From positions 868,001-932,000 of the forward strand of contig OY101124.1 of assembly GCA_956465555.1 (NCBI GenBank): a stretch of 64,000 nucleotides of DNA. Reading direction: 5' to 3'. This document shows positions 1 to 10,531 of the stretch, piece by piece. The position numbers and the translations under genes were made by a program. The notes under the pieces are model-generated. The model saw only the letters and a program-made list of their open reading frames with translations. It was not told where the DNA came from and did no database searches. Each line of letters opens with the position of its first letter. Position 1 is the first letter of the stretch. The stretch comes from Nitzschia sp. pyKryTriq1. Its lineage: Eukaryota > Bacillariophyta > Bacillariophyceae > Bacillariales > Bacillariaceae.

Positions 1-470
1 TGTCAGTGGCACACAGTCTTCTCTTCTTCTCTCTTAGCGGTATCCAAGATTACCAGCCAGGTAGTCCAGTACCTGGTACATACTTGTGATGATGGGCAAA
101 AAGCGGGCGTGGCGCAGAAATGGCCGATACATACAGACACGCAGAAGGCCTGCTTGCGGTCTAAACAAGGAATACTTCCTTGTTGGGCCTCCACGATCGA
201 ATCCTCTCCTCCTCCTCCTCTCGAGTGCTTGCATGACTTGTCCAACGCTTGGCCACTGTCATCATCCTCCTTCCGCAAACACACAATATTCGTACCGGAG
301 CCACCGCAAACAACGAACCACATAATACTCGAAAAAGCATTCACTAACATTGACACAACTGCTCTTTCTAGTCCAACGCACTGACTGGACGGACAGATCT
401 CATACTACAGTATTTGCAATTCCACAACGACTTGGTTCTGCCGGAGAAGCAAGAAGTCAAGCCAGCCACC
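1..470. other. 5' flank of the DUF6824 gene, no gene seen
   Basis: No convincing coding sequence. Open frames exist on both strands, but they overlap each other, the longest lacks an ATG start, and none has recognisable composition or a domain. The stretch probably holds the promoter and 5' UTR of the DUF6824 gene starting at 471. Confidence 0.5.
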
Positions 471-1142
471 ATGGGAATCACAGAGCCTAACGAGAATGAC
501 GTGCTGTGCGGTAGAGGCATGTCGATTCGAACACACGAAGGAAACAAGAAATTTATCAAGCTGATTCATGATCTAAGGGAGGACTACGAGGCCGCGCCGA
601 AGGGGAATAAGGCATCCGTAGTGAACCGAGTGATGGATGCTATTGAAAACGCAACAGGTCGCTTCTTGCAGAAAAAGGGCGAGCTATGGATCGAGCTCGA
701 AAGGGAAAAGGCACTTATCAAAACCTCCCAAGCATTTCGAGACTTGCGAGTGGAAGATGGGGGTGTGGCCAGTGGTGGCGCAGCGGTGAAAGCTCCCGGC
801 ATCAAGCAGCCGCGTCCCGTCAAAAAGTTTGACTACAGTCTGTTGAAGAAACATGCCCCGGCTGGTCGATTCGCGGCGCTTTTGGAACGGTCCGAGAATA
901 ACAAGAAGAAGAAGAAGGCGTCTGACGGAACTACCGAAGCAATGTCATCCTCGTCTTCGGAAGAGGGCTCGGATGATGAGGATGATTCAGGGAGCGAGAA
1001 CGATGCCGAGTCTGGCGAAGACGGATCTTCTTCTAGTGGTAGCAGCAGCGAAGAAGAAGAAGAAAGCGACCACGGTGGGGACGTCTCGGAAACGGAAACT
1101 GAGGATAGCTTTCCAATGTATCGAGGACCAAAACCAAAATAA
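471..1142 (+). CDS. DUF6824 domain protein with acidic tail
   Basis: Intronless, 223 residues. Residues about 6-93 match the DUF6824 domain abundant in diatoms: it opens with PNENDVLCGRG, continues with a H-x-GN-x2-F segment, has the GRFL core near residue 64 and ends with KTSQAFRD near 85-91. The function of this domain is not established; several diatom members are annotated as possible DNA-binding or regulatory proteins. From about residue 140 the chain becomes Lys-rich, then Ser/Glu/Asp-rich and probably disordered, which would suit a nuclear protein. The ATG at 471 is chosen because it sits in a strong context (GCCACCATGG); the open frame extends 19 codons upstream to another ATG at 414 in a poor context. 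The gene converges with the clostripain-like gene about 100 bp downstream. Confidence 0.85.
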   Translation: MGITEPNENDVLCGRGMSIRTHEGNKKFIKLIHDLREDYEAAPKGNKASVVNRVMDAIENATGRFLQKKGELWIELEREKALIKTSQAFRDLRVEDGGVASGGAAVKAPGIKQPRPVKKFDYSLLKKHAPAGRFAALLERSENNKKKKKASDGTTEAMSSSSSEEGSDDEDDSGSENDAESGEDGSSSSGSSSEEEEESDHGGDVSETETEDSFPMYRGPKPK

Positions 1143-1243
1143 GGGGATCGGGATTTGCCGTTGATTGCTGCGGTGTTCGCACTCTACACACTAATACTGT
1201 TGGTAGAAAAGATACCTTTAATAGTTTTTAATGGATCAGAAGT

Positions 1244-4005
1244 TTAGAGTGTCGATAGTGCAAGAACCAATAGCGCTACGGCCTGCCACCTTTCTTTGGA
1301 GGGATTCCATTTGCCGCTAGAGCTCTGTCCATCACCATAGGTCACAAGACTCGTAGAGCCATCTTTGGCAATATAAAAGGCAACGAAATCAATACCATTC
1401 CTCAAGTCGTTTCTCAGCAGAGCATCGTCATCAGCGGCTACAACATCCACCACCAGCTTGTCGAGCCTCAGTTGCTCCAAACAGAAATCTGCAGTGGCGA
1501 TCCTGATGGAGAAGTCGGCATTCCAGTCCAGAACCGTCGCGGAAATACCTCCGACCAGCACACTCACTTCCACCCCATCAATATAACCCTCGACGATCTG
1601 TACTGGTATGATTTGACCACCCGCCGTACGTGGAGTCTCACTGAGCGATGATCCATCATTTGTGAAAAGTGTCACACTATCACTTCTTATTTGCCCGTTA
1701 TATCCTTCCGAATTAAAGGACAATTTTCCAAACTTACGAAAGTCATCAGAAAAGAAACAACGCTAATTAGACATAGGTAGCTTTGAAGTTGCAAGGCCCA
1801 GCGTAAAGCATCTTACCTGCCCGCCATAGGAGCGAATGAAATCAAGCTCACCGATTCCAAGTGGCGCCTGGCGGATCGTTTCGGAAGTGATCGGATTGTC
1901 CGGTGGCATGTATATTATAGGGGTGCTTTTCTGGCTTCCTCCGTTATCAAAAGCATAGAAGTTCAAGAATTGGTTGGCTGTGCTCGTATCCTCAAAGAGG
2001 AAAAATGTACGGTCCCAAAACGCAGAGAAAGAGGCTTGGTCGTAAGTACCGACCAAAGACCCTCCAAATACCAAGAGATATTCTTCTTGGGATTGCTGTA
2101 GTCGTCTTCTCGCGATCCGGTCTCCCCAAAGCCTGTGCTTGAAAATATGAGCCCCATTCGTTCCAGAGTTCGAGAGGATGCTAGTACTGTTGTTGATATT
2201 CCATGCACTTTCCCCCTCGACCCGCCTCGAAGAGAACAACTTGCGGCCTCGGATCAATTCCGAAGAAGTGAAATCAACGCCGTAATCGACATAAACTTCG
2301 TCTACCTCGCGAGCAATCTCCGTCGTGAGCAAATGTCCACCATTCTGGATTCCAGAAAGCCTTGGACCGATCAAGAGCTGGCCCGGTTCGGGCTGCACTA
2401 CCGTTTCAATTCCTAGAGTACATACTGAAGCGCCCCCACTCGGTGGAGTAGTAGCACTATAGAAATTTTTCTGAAAGAAAGCGCAGCTGTTGTCAGCGTA
2501 CAAAAGAAATCAGGAACAGAATAGGATTCGATAGAGCATACTGTATCGTACCAGAAGCTTCAACCACTCGGGCGCAGCCGCCGTAGCGTAGGGAAGATTC
2601 GTGTTGAAAAGTTTCTCCTCATAAAAAGGTTGGTATGCGGCAAACTCTCGACGAACTGGCCATAGGATGTGCATACCGGTGGCTTGTGGAGTACCTTCGC
2701 CAACCCCACGGTCCAGAAACATATCAGCATAAGCACGTTGCGCATTACTCAGTAATACGTCTAGTGTGCTTCCTGGAGAAGGAACGCAACCTTTGGCAAA
2801 AATATCCAAGAAGCTCCCAACGTCGGCGGCAGAAGGTCCATTGGTTCCAACATCATCCACAACACTTTCGAAGGCAATTGCGGCGTTTCGAGCTCGATTC
2901 ATTTGAGTGTAGACCTCTGGATCATTGGATACCAGTAAACTTCTTAACTCTGCACTCAACGAGTCCCAGTTACTCAGAAAGACATCGTACTTGTCTAGAT
3001 CGACGATAGCCAATGTTTTGGGTATACTATGAGTGCTGAGGCCGTGTTTACTTTCAAGAAAGGTGTACTGTATTTCTCTGGCGAGCCCTAGTGCAGTCCC
3101 TCCTTCTGTCAAGAGATCATAGGCCCATCCATGCCCTGCTTCGACTGCTTCGCTAGCCAACAAATACTTTCCCACGCTGCGATAGTCGTCAGCAGCTCCG
3201 ACAGCTTGCATCAAACATGCATCAAAACCAATAACATCAAACTTGTTCGGTGCTCCCGAAACCTGATTGAGCGCCGATCGTAATGCCGATGCAATTCCCT
3301 CGTTAGTCTGCGCCACTAGCCGCCGACGATGCCTCCTCTTGCGAGTATTCTCATCATTGCCAAAACCATCAAAGCCCCCTCCATGACTCGCAAAGACAAC
3401 AAAAAATTCGGTGCTCCCTTTGACGATACAGTCCTGCATTGCCGTTACCATAAATTGTGTAATCGTAGCTGGGTCATCTCCATCCTGTTCCGTTGGCAAT
3501 GTGCGATCAATGACTAGCTTCCCAAGACCGTGATCCCAACGGAGGTACTGGGAGAGGGTAGTTTTGGTTCCCGTGACAGCAGAACCATCACTCTGAAAAA
3601 CATTTCGTAAGGGCTCGTCGATGTCATCATTGGTTCCTTTAAAGTTTCGATGGTCAAAATACATCCATGTGGTCAAGGTGGGATTTCGAATGACTGAAGA
3701 AACAGAGAGCTCATAGTTGTCTTGCCGGATGAAGTATTCCAAGTCATTGTCTGCGAACCGTCACAGTACGGGTATCATATCGGAAGAATCAACGAATCAA
3801 TCATACAGTAACCATTCAATCACATACATACATACATAAATGAGGTACAAATAATGGTGCCATGATGTCCACATCCAACACATCCAATCGATCGATCACA
3901 CTTACCTGCCAGTTGATACATCAAAAGACAGACATCGCCCGAAGCTAACCTGGAAAGCATAGCTAGACTAATCATCAACGCAACATACGGCTGGAAGATG
4001 AGCAT
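1244..4005 (-). CDS. secreted clostripain-like cysteine protease (peptidase C11)
   Basis: Four exons inferred: 3906-4005, 2552-3750, 1817-2470, 1244-1762 (introns 155, 81 and 54 bp, all GT-AG), giving 823 residues. The joins are supported by continuous family motifs: exons 1 and 2 together give LLMYQLADNDLEYFIRQD, the usual N-terminal strand of C11 proteases. The likely catalytic pair is His156 (ASHGGGFDG) and Cys212 (IGFDACLMQ). Residues 1-23 form a signal peptide, so the enzyme is probably secreted or vacuolar. C11 enzymes cut after basic residues. A Lys/Arg-rich loop (KRRHRRR) follows the catalytic His and could be a processing site, as in clostripain maturation (inference). The last 15 residues are hydrophobic, so a GPI or tail anchor is possible. 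The start is the ATG at 4005; the frame is open further upstream but without an ATG. Confidence 0.85.
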
Positions 4006-4228
4006 CGTGGTGGGTACACTGCGATAGGTTGTGTTGACAAGGGTAGAGGAGATTGAATGTGCCGAATGAATCAATGCGTTGGGAGTAGTCTAGGGTCTAC
4101 TAGCTACTCTAGAGAGAGGAGTTGGGGGTTGGCTAGCTAGGAGAGGTGTTATTGATCATTGATGCTGTCATTTTGGATCTCGAAAATTCTTGGGAGATCT
4201 TCCTGTTCCCCGACCGGATTTTGGTTCT

Positions 4229-4345
4229 TCGCACCCCCAACGAGAGACGGACAGACCATAAGTCGACCAGAGCGCGCCAAGAATTGGCGATCACCTATCC
4301 GACCGACGAGAGACGACCGATGATCACACAAGATCATCGATCGAG
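4229..4345 (+). repeat. retroelement-derived dispersed repeat copy
   Basis: This segment is collinear with the minus strand of about 20358-20453, inside the RNase H-type retroelement remnant. Shared blocks include a run of Cs followed by AACGA near 4234, GAGAGACGACCGATGA (identical, 4308-4323 versus 20376-20391) and AAGATCATCGA (4330-4340 versus 20358-20368), with small indels between them. Both copies can be read in frame as TPNERRTD followed by K/H-K-S. It is probably a broken copy of the same element, lying next to the small reading frame at 4414. Confidence 0.55.
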
Positions 4346-4413
4346 CAAACATCACTCCGACTTCGAGTTACTCGCAGAAATAGATTTAAAAACGAACTTT
4401 TCAAACCCTTTCA

Positions 4414-4566
4414 ATGGCGCCTCCTACTAACCCGAAGTGGAGTGAGTTCCTGGACGAGCGAATGAAGAAGGCAGGAACTTGGGGGGTGAGCATGGTGCAT
4501 GCAAAGCCTTTAGTAGTAGGAGTATTGGAGAGCAGCAACAACAAAGTTAAAGTAGTCCACTATTAG
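4414..4566 (+). CDS. possible first exon or 50-residue small ORF
   Basis: An ATG in the context TTTCAATGG opens a frame beginning MAPPTNPKWSEFLDERMKKA and running 50 codons to TAG. After codon 24 there is a plausible splice donor (GGG then GTGAGC), so the first 24 codons may be exon 1 of a spliced gene, but no convincing downstream exon was found in the next kilobase. It could be a real small protein, an orphaned exon of a lost gene, or chance. The family is not recognised. The retroelement-like repeat just upstream suggests the locus may have been disrupted. Confidence 0.3.
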   Translation: MAPPTNPKWSEFLDERMKKAGTWGVSMVHAKPLVVGVLESSNNKVKVVHY

Positions 4567-5560
4567 TACAATTAGTAGTACTAAAAGCATTCTGCTCAAC
4601 ACTTGGATGGACTATGGAGGGGGGCTCCTGCAGGAACGCACGACCACCCGTCCACCACCAACAATAAGGAAGAATGCAAACAATTGTTGTTGCATCGTCA
4701 AAAATTGCTGTCGCTGTGATTTTGGCGCGGACAGCATAGAGAAGTTTTGAAATACAATATTTGGATTACTGCAGTACCCGGTAGATTCTGATTCAATCGA
4801 TGCTGCATGGTACTTGTACAGTACCAGTATCCGGTAGATTCTCGAGCAGAACCATCAAGAACACTCAACACACAGCAACAAGAACAACCATGATGTGATG
4901 AATGAGTGATCGCACACCCGCACAGCCAATCATTTCGCTAATAACGCCCTCAAAATCTTTCCTTGCTTCGCTACGAGTAGAGGAAGTTTGGGTGTGGAGA
5001 ACCGAAGCCCTGGCGCGGAGTCTTGTGTTATTATACGTAGTCGTATAAGATATAAATTCTAGATAGATAAAAAGAAAGCTAATTACGTATAATATTATGT
5101 CACAAACAATACAAGGGAGCGTGCTGGCGATCAGTAATCAGTAATGGACCTTACGTAGACTCTGTACGGCGACATGAGCTTCGCATCTGTCAAAAACCCT
5201 TAAATATTTGCTGCTCTAGGAAGGGTCCGTTGGAAGCGACGTGGCTTTCTCGGGAAGCTTCAAGTTGTTGTTAGGAAAAGGCGGAACCAAGGAACAAAAT
5301 AAAACATCACACCGCCGTACTACCGGTATGATAGCATCAACAAGACCTCTTCGCGCTTCAGGGAGGAAGAAAATACCCGGTAGTCTCTACCGTACCAGGT
5401 AGACTACCTGATACCGTTGTCACCCACATTATTTTCAATCGGGCAACGACAACCTTCTCAGCCTGTCTCTCATACAAGGGGATGCCTTCTATCCTCTCAA
5501 GCCGAATGATCAACACCTTCTCCTGCTCTTTATCGATACCCCTATCGTCAATACATCGCG
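4567..5560. other. intergenic, no gene seen
   Basis: AT-rich noncoding stretch with stops in all frames. It contains repeated CCGGTAGATTCT-like strings near 4780 and 4830, GTACC/CCGGTA motifs (about 4800-4850 and 5320-5415), and presumably the promoter of the YqgF-like gene at 5561. Confidence 0.5.
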
Positions 5561-6367
5561 ATGCATCAACACTTTTATAAACTCATGAACCAGCTAAGCA
5601 AGCCGTCCAAGGTGGCGTCCACCTTGGATTGGAAACGATTCTCGGGATCGACCTTGCTGAGCTTAAATATCCATCGGAATCGAATTGGGATCGCTGTTGC
5701 GTCTCACCCGTCGTTGGGATTGAATTGTGTTGAGCTCGATCCGCTTCATTTCGCGGATGATCACATTACGATTGACAAGAAGTGTGTGGAGCGGTTTCAG
5801 AAAGTTATCGCGGACTACAAAGTCTGTGGCATTGTGGTGTCGTGGCCTCTTCAGCACGAGACTGGACGGATGGGAGCAGCATGCGGACGTGTTCTCTATG
5901 CATTGGAAGAGATTATCGACAAGAGTGGCGGCCCGGAACACAACGTTCTGTCCCCTAGTCGACCGCTATGTCTGTGGGACTCGGGTCACATTTTACCCAA
6001 GCAAAAGGCGAACCCCAGGCTCCAGGTTGATTCTTTTGGTCGGTGCGCTCAATATGGCAACACGAGTACCAAACAGGTGTATCGAGCTAGCAAGGAGCAA
6101 TATCATGAGGATGAACTCACGGTAGTGCAGCAAGTTTGGAATGACTTTTGCAAGGAACATTGGCCGGAGCTACACGCCGCCGCTTCCAAGGAGAAGAAGC
6201 AAACAGTGCAAGCACCGAAACCGACGACAGTATCCACCTATGGTACGTACACAAAAGACGATAGAATACAAAAGAGGAAGGAAGAAACAGCTCATTTATA
6301 TCATAAAACCAAACTCTCGGATTCAGCGAACAAACCAAAGAAAAGTCTAGTGCAGATGGCGCGGTAA
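5561..6367 (+). CDS. YqgF/RuvX-like RNase H-fold protein, divergent
   Basis: Intronless, 268 residues. Residues about 30-150 resemble the YqgF (RuvX) fold: a first strand LSLNIHRNRIGIAVASHP, a central GIVVSWPLQHETGRMG (family pattern IVVG-P), and a third strand LCLWDSGH ending in Asp140. YqgF proteins are RNase H-like, act in pre-16S rRNA maturation in bacteria, and were once proposed as Holliday-junction resolvases. Here the first-strand catalytic Asp is replaced by Asn36 and the usual Gly by His, so nuclease activity is doubtful. The C-terminal 70 residues are Lys-rich and probably disordered. The N-terminal 30 residues are short and basic; organelle targeting is possible but not clear. The family assignment rests on motif pattern only. 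Confidence 0.6.
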   Translation: MHQHFYKLMNQLSKPSKVASTLDWKRFSGSTLLSLNIHRNRIGIAVASHPSLGLNCVELDPLHFADDHITIDKKCVERFQKVIADYKVCGIVVSWPLQHETGRMGAACGRVLYALEEIIDKSGGPEHNVLSPSRPLCLWDSGHILPKQKANPRLQVDSFGRCAQYGNTSTKQVYRASKEQYHEDELTVVQQVWNDFCKEHWPELHAAASKEKKQTVQAPKPTTVSTYGTYTKDDRIQKRKEETAHLYHKTKLSDSANKPKKSLVQMAR

Positions 6368-7313
6368 TTGGTTGCGGTTCGATTGGGTCGGAAATGCACA
6401 TTATAGATTCATTCGGGACACTTTACAGAGACATAGAAGAAGCCAGGCCATGGTTTCAGGGAAGCAGCAGACGAGAACACTAGTGAAAGAAGGGAGGTAT
6501 TAATACCATCTATTATTATTAGGAAAGACGAGTTTCAATGCTGCCAAACTTTAAATCCATAGTACAGTTTCTCCCATTCAAGTACAGCAGCAGCTAGCTG
6601 TCTAGATTCCGGGTGGTCTTTGACACCAGTCGCTGAAGGTATTCTCGTGCAACAACTAAAAGTCATTAGCGACCGCAGTCCCACGTTTCACATTTCCGCG
6701 CCATTATTTTCATAGACACCAATGGTGTCAAAATGTGTCACGGGGTGATTGCTAGTTTTGCGATCCGCCAAGCACTGGACACGTACTATTCCGATGGTGC
6801 AAGCAAAAAACTATGGTAAACGCAGACCATCATCCTGAGTGTTGCCTCACTCTAATATAAAAATTGCAGCACTTGTTAGTGCGAAAGGATAGAATCTATA
6901 GAGCTACCACAGGTGTAGACAGTCTCTCTCTACTTTTGACACCCCTCTCTGAGGGATACCAGGTATCATACTGTACCGGTACCGTACCAGGTATTTTATA
7001 CTGTACGCGGAGTACAGTACCAGGTACGGGTATTGTACTGTACCATCGTCGTCCTGTAGTAGTCCAGGGAGTCAGTCATCCACCCCCAATAAACCCCAAA
7101 CCCCAAACTTTCGCAACGTGCGGTGGCTCCTGTCCCCCCCCCTTTTAGTGGCGCACGTCTCGACTAGCTACAGTACGAGTAAGTATGCTTTATGCAGAGC
7201 ATGATAATGGAACACCCTGCAGTCTACAAAAACCTGATGCCAACAAGAACTTTTGGATCGGCGCCATCGACAGTCGGTACCGTAGTTAGAATTTAGGCAA
7301 GCCACTTTTCACG
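6368..7313. other. intergenic with dense GTAC palindromes
   Basis: No gene seen. Between about 6955 and 7045 there is a tight cluster of GTACCGGTAC, CAGGTA, CAGTAC and TACTGTACC strings, one of the densest in the window. Just downstream are a C-rich run (about 7081-7143) and the leader of the gene at 7367. Confidence 0.5.
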
Positions 7314-7366
7314 ATGGAAGTATCAGAAGCAGTACTTCGACGAGTAGCTCAGAAGAACAACCCAAC

Positions 7367-8085
7367 ATGAATCCCAAGAAATTATTTGTTACGGGTGGCC
7401 AGACTGCCATTGCCACAGCCTTGTCCAAGTTCCATCCCGTCGTGATCGAAGGAATGGGTCACTACGACCCACGAGATCCGACCATGGTAGCACAAAATAT
7501 CCATGCTGATCTTCAAGCGCATTGGAAGGACAAAGTTCCGCAGCAGCATATCACCAAGCCCAAGTTAGTGATCGTGCAGGGAGACCCCTTGCGAGAGCGC
7601 GGGATTTCTGCTATTACTCCACAAGTAGCGACTTTGTTGGGTGTTCCTCGAGGATTGGTATGTCTGGATGAGGAGATTGCCGATTATCACGCCGCCGATG
7701 CAGATAGGGACAATGTGACTATGGAATTTCGTTATTCCGATTTGGTGCAACTTTTGGAAGAAGAACGGCCGGGGTGATACAATCACTCGAAGAACAAATC
7801 GATATTTTACTGGAGGAGAAGAATTCCAAGCGCCGTGCACTAGACAAACCGCCTTTGAAATCGTATTTCCGTGACTTTGCAATGCTGCAAGAAGTGACCA
7901 AGGCTGCCTGTCGCCAAGTGTGTGGTGAACTGACCGTGGCGCACACGCAAAGCCACATTAGCGACTTTTCTGTGACGAGTTTTTACAAGGTGGGACTGGA
8001 ACTGGGGTTGGTCGATGAAAGAAGTGACATGGTTTATTACGGCAGGGAAGAAAGTTTTGATTTTGATCAGATTGATAGGCGATGA
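7367..8085 (+). pseudogene. unknown conserved-looking protein, frameshifted
   Basis: Two overlapping frames together encode one coherent protein of about 240 residues. Frame one starts at ATG 7367 (MNPKKLFVTGGQTAIATAL), runs to TGA at 7775-7777 and ends LLEEERPG. Frame two continues at once as VIQSLEEQIDILLEEKNSKR, completing a helical, charged segment, and runs to 8085. The switch falls in a GGGG run (7771-7774); one extra G would restore a single frame, so this may be a homopolymer sequencing error rather than real decay. An 18-codon upstream frame (ATG 7314, MEVSEAVLRRVAQKNNPT) ends in a TGA overlapping the main ATG (ATGA at 7367), possibly a second frame break near the N-terminus. No domain is recognised. 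Frame two is soluble-looking, with a C-terminal segment rich in aromatic and acidic residues. Confidence 0.5.
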
Positions 8086-8831
8086 TGCAAAATGCTTCAC
8101 GGAGATGTCCTTACGACGTACTACTAGGTCTACACGGCCGTCCGTCAGTTCTCTTCAATTGTTCTGGCAAGAAATTAGCAGCTTGAGATAGCCTCCTCTT
8201 TTTGCCTCGTTTCCACGTACCTCGCTCGAGCTTTCAACGACCATCACCACCATGACGCACAATACCAATACTGCTGAATACTTCTTACCGCACTTGTAAT
8301 GACTGACTTGTGTGTTCAACGTACTGTATCAACGTCTCTAGTGAAGCTAGATTATTCCTCTACTATTATAGGGCCATGTTGGGATTCTTGGGATTCTTCT
8401 ACGAGAAGTAAATAGTGGATTAGCTTCTGAGGAAGGATTACCAGCAGTCTACAATCTATGTACCTTCTACCGTCAGCAATTTACGTCTATTAGAGTTGCA
8501 GCTGTCGGATAAGTCGACGAAATCATGAGCTCGGCCGGCGCGCGCGTGCCGCTTGTCGTCACCAGTCGACCAGCAGGTGCCAAGTCCAAAACGTCTGGCC
8601 TTCGATCATTCCCAATACACCTTGGCGGCGGACGCGATCTTTTCTTCACGTCATCGAAACAGCAAACAGCAACAAGCGCAGCAAACGAACCGACAACCGA
8701 CATCATGATTTCACTGCACAATAATACCGTTACCGGTAGCGACAGCCAAACAACAATAGAAGTGCTCAACCCTAGCTAGTTGATACACAGTAGTACAGTG
8801 GATCAGCGAGAGACAGTTCCTATAATTTGAG
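8086..8831. other. intergenic and 5' region of ASH2
   Basis: No supported gene. An 84-codon Ser/Thr-rich frame from ATG 8525 to 8779 ends 52 bp before the ASH2 start and has a competing frame on the opposite strand. It may be a 5' UTR upstream reading frame rather than a gene. Confidence 0.45.
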
Positions 8832-10319
8832 ATGGCTTCTGAGAAAATGGAGACGGAGGAAACACCCGATGCCGAAGAAGTAGAAGAAGAGGAGGAGGAG
8901 GAAGAGGGCGCGGACGTGGACGTTGACGTGGACGAAGAAGTGCCCACCGATGCCGCCGCCGCCAATACAAATGAAGCTGGTGCTACGAGTGAATCTCGAT
9001 CGGGCAGCAGCAAAAAGCGACCCCGGAGTCCGTCCGACCCCACCGGGGAACCAATGGCATCCGTCTCGGCGGCATCAGCTGCGGCTGCGGCGCAGCTATC
9101 CGCGACCATGGGATGGAACGGTTTGTATTCGATATTGAGTGCATCGGCGCTGACCTCGTCGGCTAGTTTGCCGACCGTCGAGCAAGTCCAGCAAGCGGCT
9201 CAAAAGTGCGTGACGGACTGTCCTCCGTTTGTGCATTTGTCGAAAACCGATACGGCTCAGCAACTCAAATTGGTCGATGACCGTCGTCTGCACATCAAGG
9301 GAGCGTTCCGAGGCTACCGAATGAGTCGAGCCACTCATGGGATCAGTCAAGGTCATTACTACTTTGAAGTACTGATCATGGATCCACCCAAGGCATCGGA
9401 AATCGCCGAGTCTTTGCCTTCGCATGTTCGAATGGGTCCCAAGCTGCAAGAGCAGTTGAAGCAGGCTCTTCACGCTGAGAAAGAAGGCAAGCCGGCCGAC
9501 AAGGAAGGCTTTGGTGGACACGTCCGTCTGGGATTTTCAAATCGAACGGGGGATTTGCAAGCTCCCGTCGGGTACGACAAGTGGAGTTTTGCGATCCGTG
9601 ATATTGGTGGGAGTAAGATTCATTGCAGTAAACGCGACGATTCGTGGGGAGGTGAATCCTTCGGACCCGGAGATGTGATTGGATGTGCTATTTCCATGAT
9701 CCCTCGCAAGGACGGTTTGTTGCCGGCAACAGCCACTACGGCTGTTCCGATTGTACCGGGTGCTGTCGCTCCCGAATTAGCTACCAACACCACGTTGGTA
9801 GGCGCCAATGGTACCAATGGTGGGGCTGCTGCGGCGACGCATGAAAACCATATTCGCTTTTTCAAGAACGGCCTTCCGATGGGACAAGAAGTCCTCAATG
9901 CCAAGGGCAAAAAGGAAAGTGCCGTCGCATTTTACATCCCCGATGGAGTCTATTACCCAGCTGTCTCTTTGTACATGGGCGCTTCGGTTCAAGTCAACTT
10001 TGGTCCTCATTTCATTTGTCCACCACGAAAAAGTTCATCTGCCGTGTCGGGTCTGGCCAAGTATAAGGCAGTGTCGGATTTGTGTGATCCACCCATTTCA
10101 CTCGAGGATGCCATCGCCAAAGTTCAAAAAGAAAAGGTCGTACGAAAAGCAGACATGATGCAAAAATTTCAAGAATTGGTGTCGACCGAAGTTCAAATTC
10201 TGCAAGACTCCTACACATCCTATCGCAAACAGCATGTGCGGGAGATTTGGAAGGAACGCGAAAAGCGGGGCGGCAAGACGGAGGATTTAGAGGAAGACAG
10301 CTTTTTCGAAAAAGAGTAG
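8832..10319 (+). CDS. ASH2: ASH2-like SPRY protein, COMPASS/MLL subunit
   Basis: Intronless, 495 residues. Residues about 155-395 form an ASH2-type SPRY domain, with GFGGHVRLGFSNRTGDLQAP (225-244), VGYDKWSFAIRDIGG (245-259) and GPGDVIGC (277-284) as hallmarks, and YYPAVSLYMGASVQVNFGP near its end. ASH2/Bre2 is a core subunit of Set1/MLL histone H3 Lys4 methyltransferases in the nucleus and stimulates the catalytic SET subunit with RBBP5. The SPRY is interrupted by Ala/Gly/Thr-rich loops (about 185-225 and 292-325). A C-terminal helical segment, about residues 420-480, may bind a DPY30-like partner (inference from family architecture). The N-terminal 75 residues are acidic and disordered with a KKRPR nuclear-localisation-like motif. 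No PHD or winged-helix region is visible, resembling yeast Bre2 rather than human ASH2L. Confidence 0.9.
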   Translation: MASEKMETEETPDAEEVEEEEEEEEGADVDVDVDEEVPTDAAAANTNEAGATSESRSGSSKKRPRSPSDPTGEPMASVSAASAAAAAQLSATMGWNGLYSILSASALTSSASLPTVEQVQQAAQKCVTDCPPFVHLSKTDTAQQLKLVDDRRLHIKGAFRGYRMSRATHGISQGHYYFEVLIMDPPKASEIAESLPSHVRMGPKLQEQLKQALHAEKEGKPADKEGFGGHVRLGFSNRTGDLQAPVGYDKWSFAIRDIGGSKIHCSKRDDSWGGESFGPGDVIGCAISMIPRKDGLLPATATTAVPIVPGAVAPELATNTTLVGANGTNGGAAAATHENHIRFFKNGLPMGQEVLNAKGKKESAVAFYIPDGVYYPAVSLYMGASVQVNFGPHFICPPRKSSSAVSGLAKYKAVSDLCDPPISLEDAIAKVQKEKVVRKADMMQKFQELVSTEVQILQDSYTSYRKQHVREIWKEREKRGGKTEDLEEDSFFEKE

Positions 10320-10531
10320 TCAAATAATGTCTCTCTATTTTTGAAGATAGAAGGGTTCAATACACTTGGGAAAGAAACAGTTGTACGAATATGGCAAGAA
10401 CAAAAAATACCAGCTACGGTACGAAGCGGCTCTATTTAGTGGAGTAAGGAACTATAGTGTTTTGTTGTCTGTTTGGCACTCTTAAATGCACTAGATACCT
10501 GATGGTTCTAGGTATAATTTGTGTTTATACC

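Noticed and set aside
3-356. 117-codon minus-strand open frame at the window start
   Set aside because: No ATG at its beginning, competing frames on both strands, no domain; probably promoter DNA.
8525-8779. 84-codon frame upstream of ASH2
   Set aside because: Ser/Thr-rich chance composition, opposed by an equally long frame on the other strand; at most a 5' UTR reading frame.
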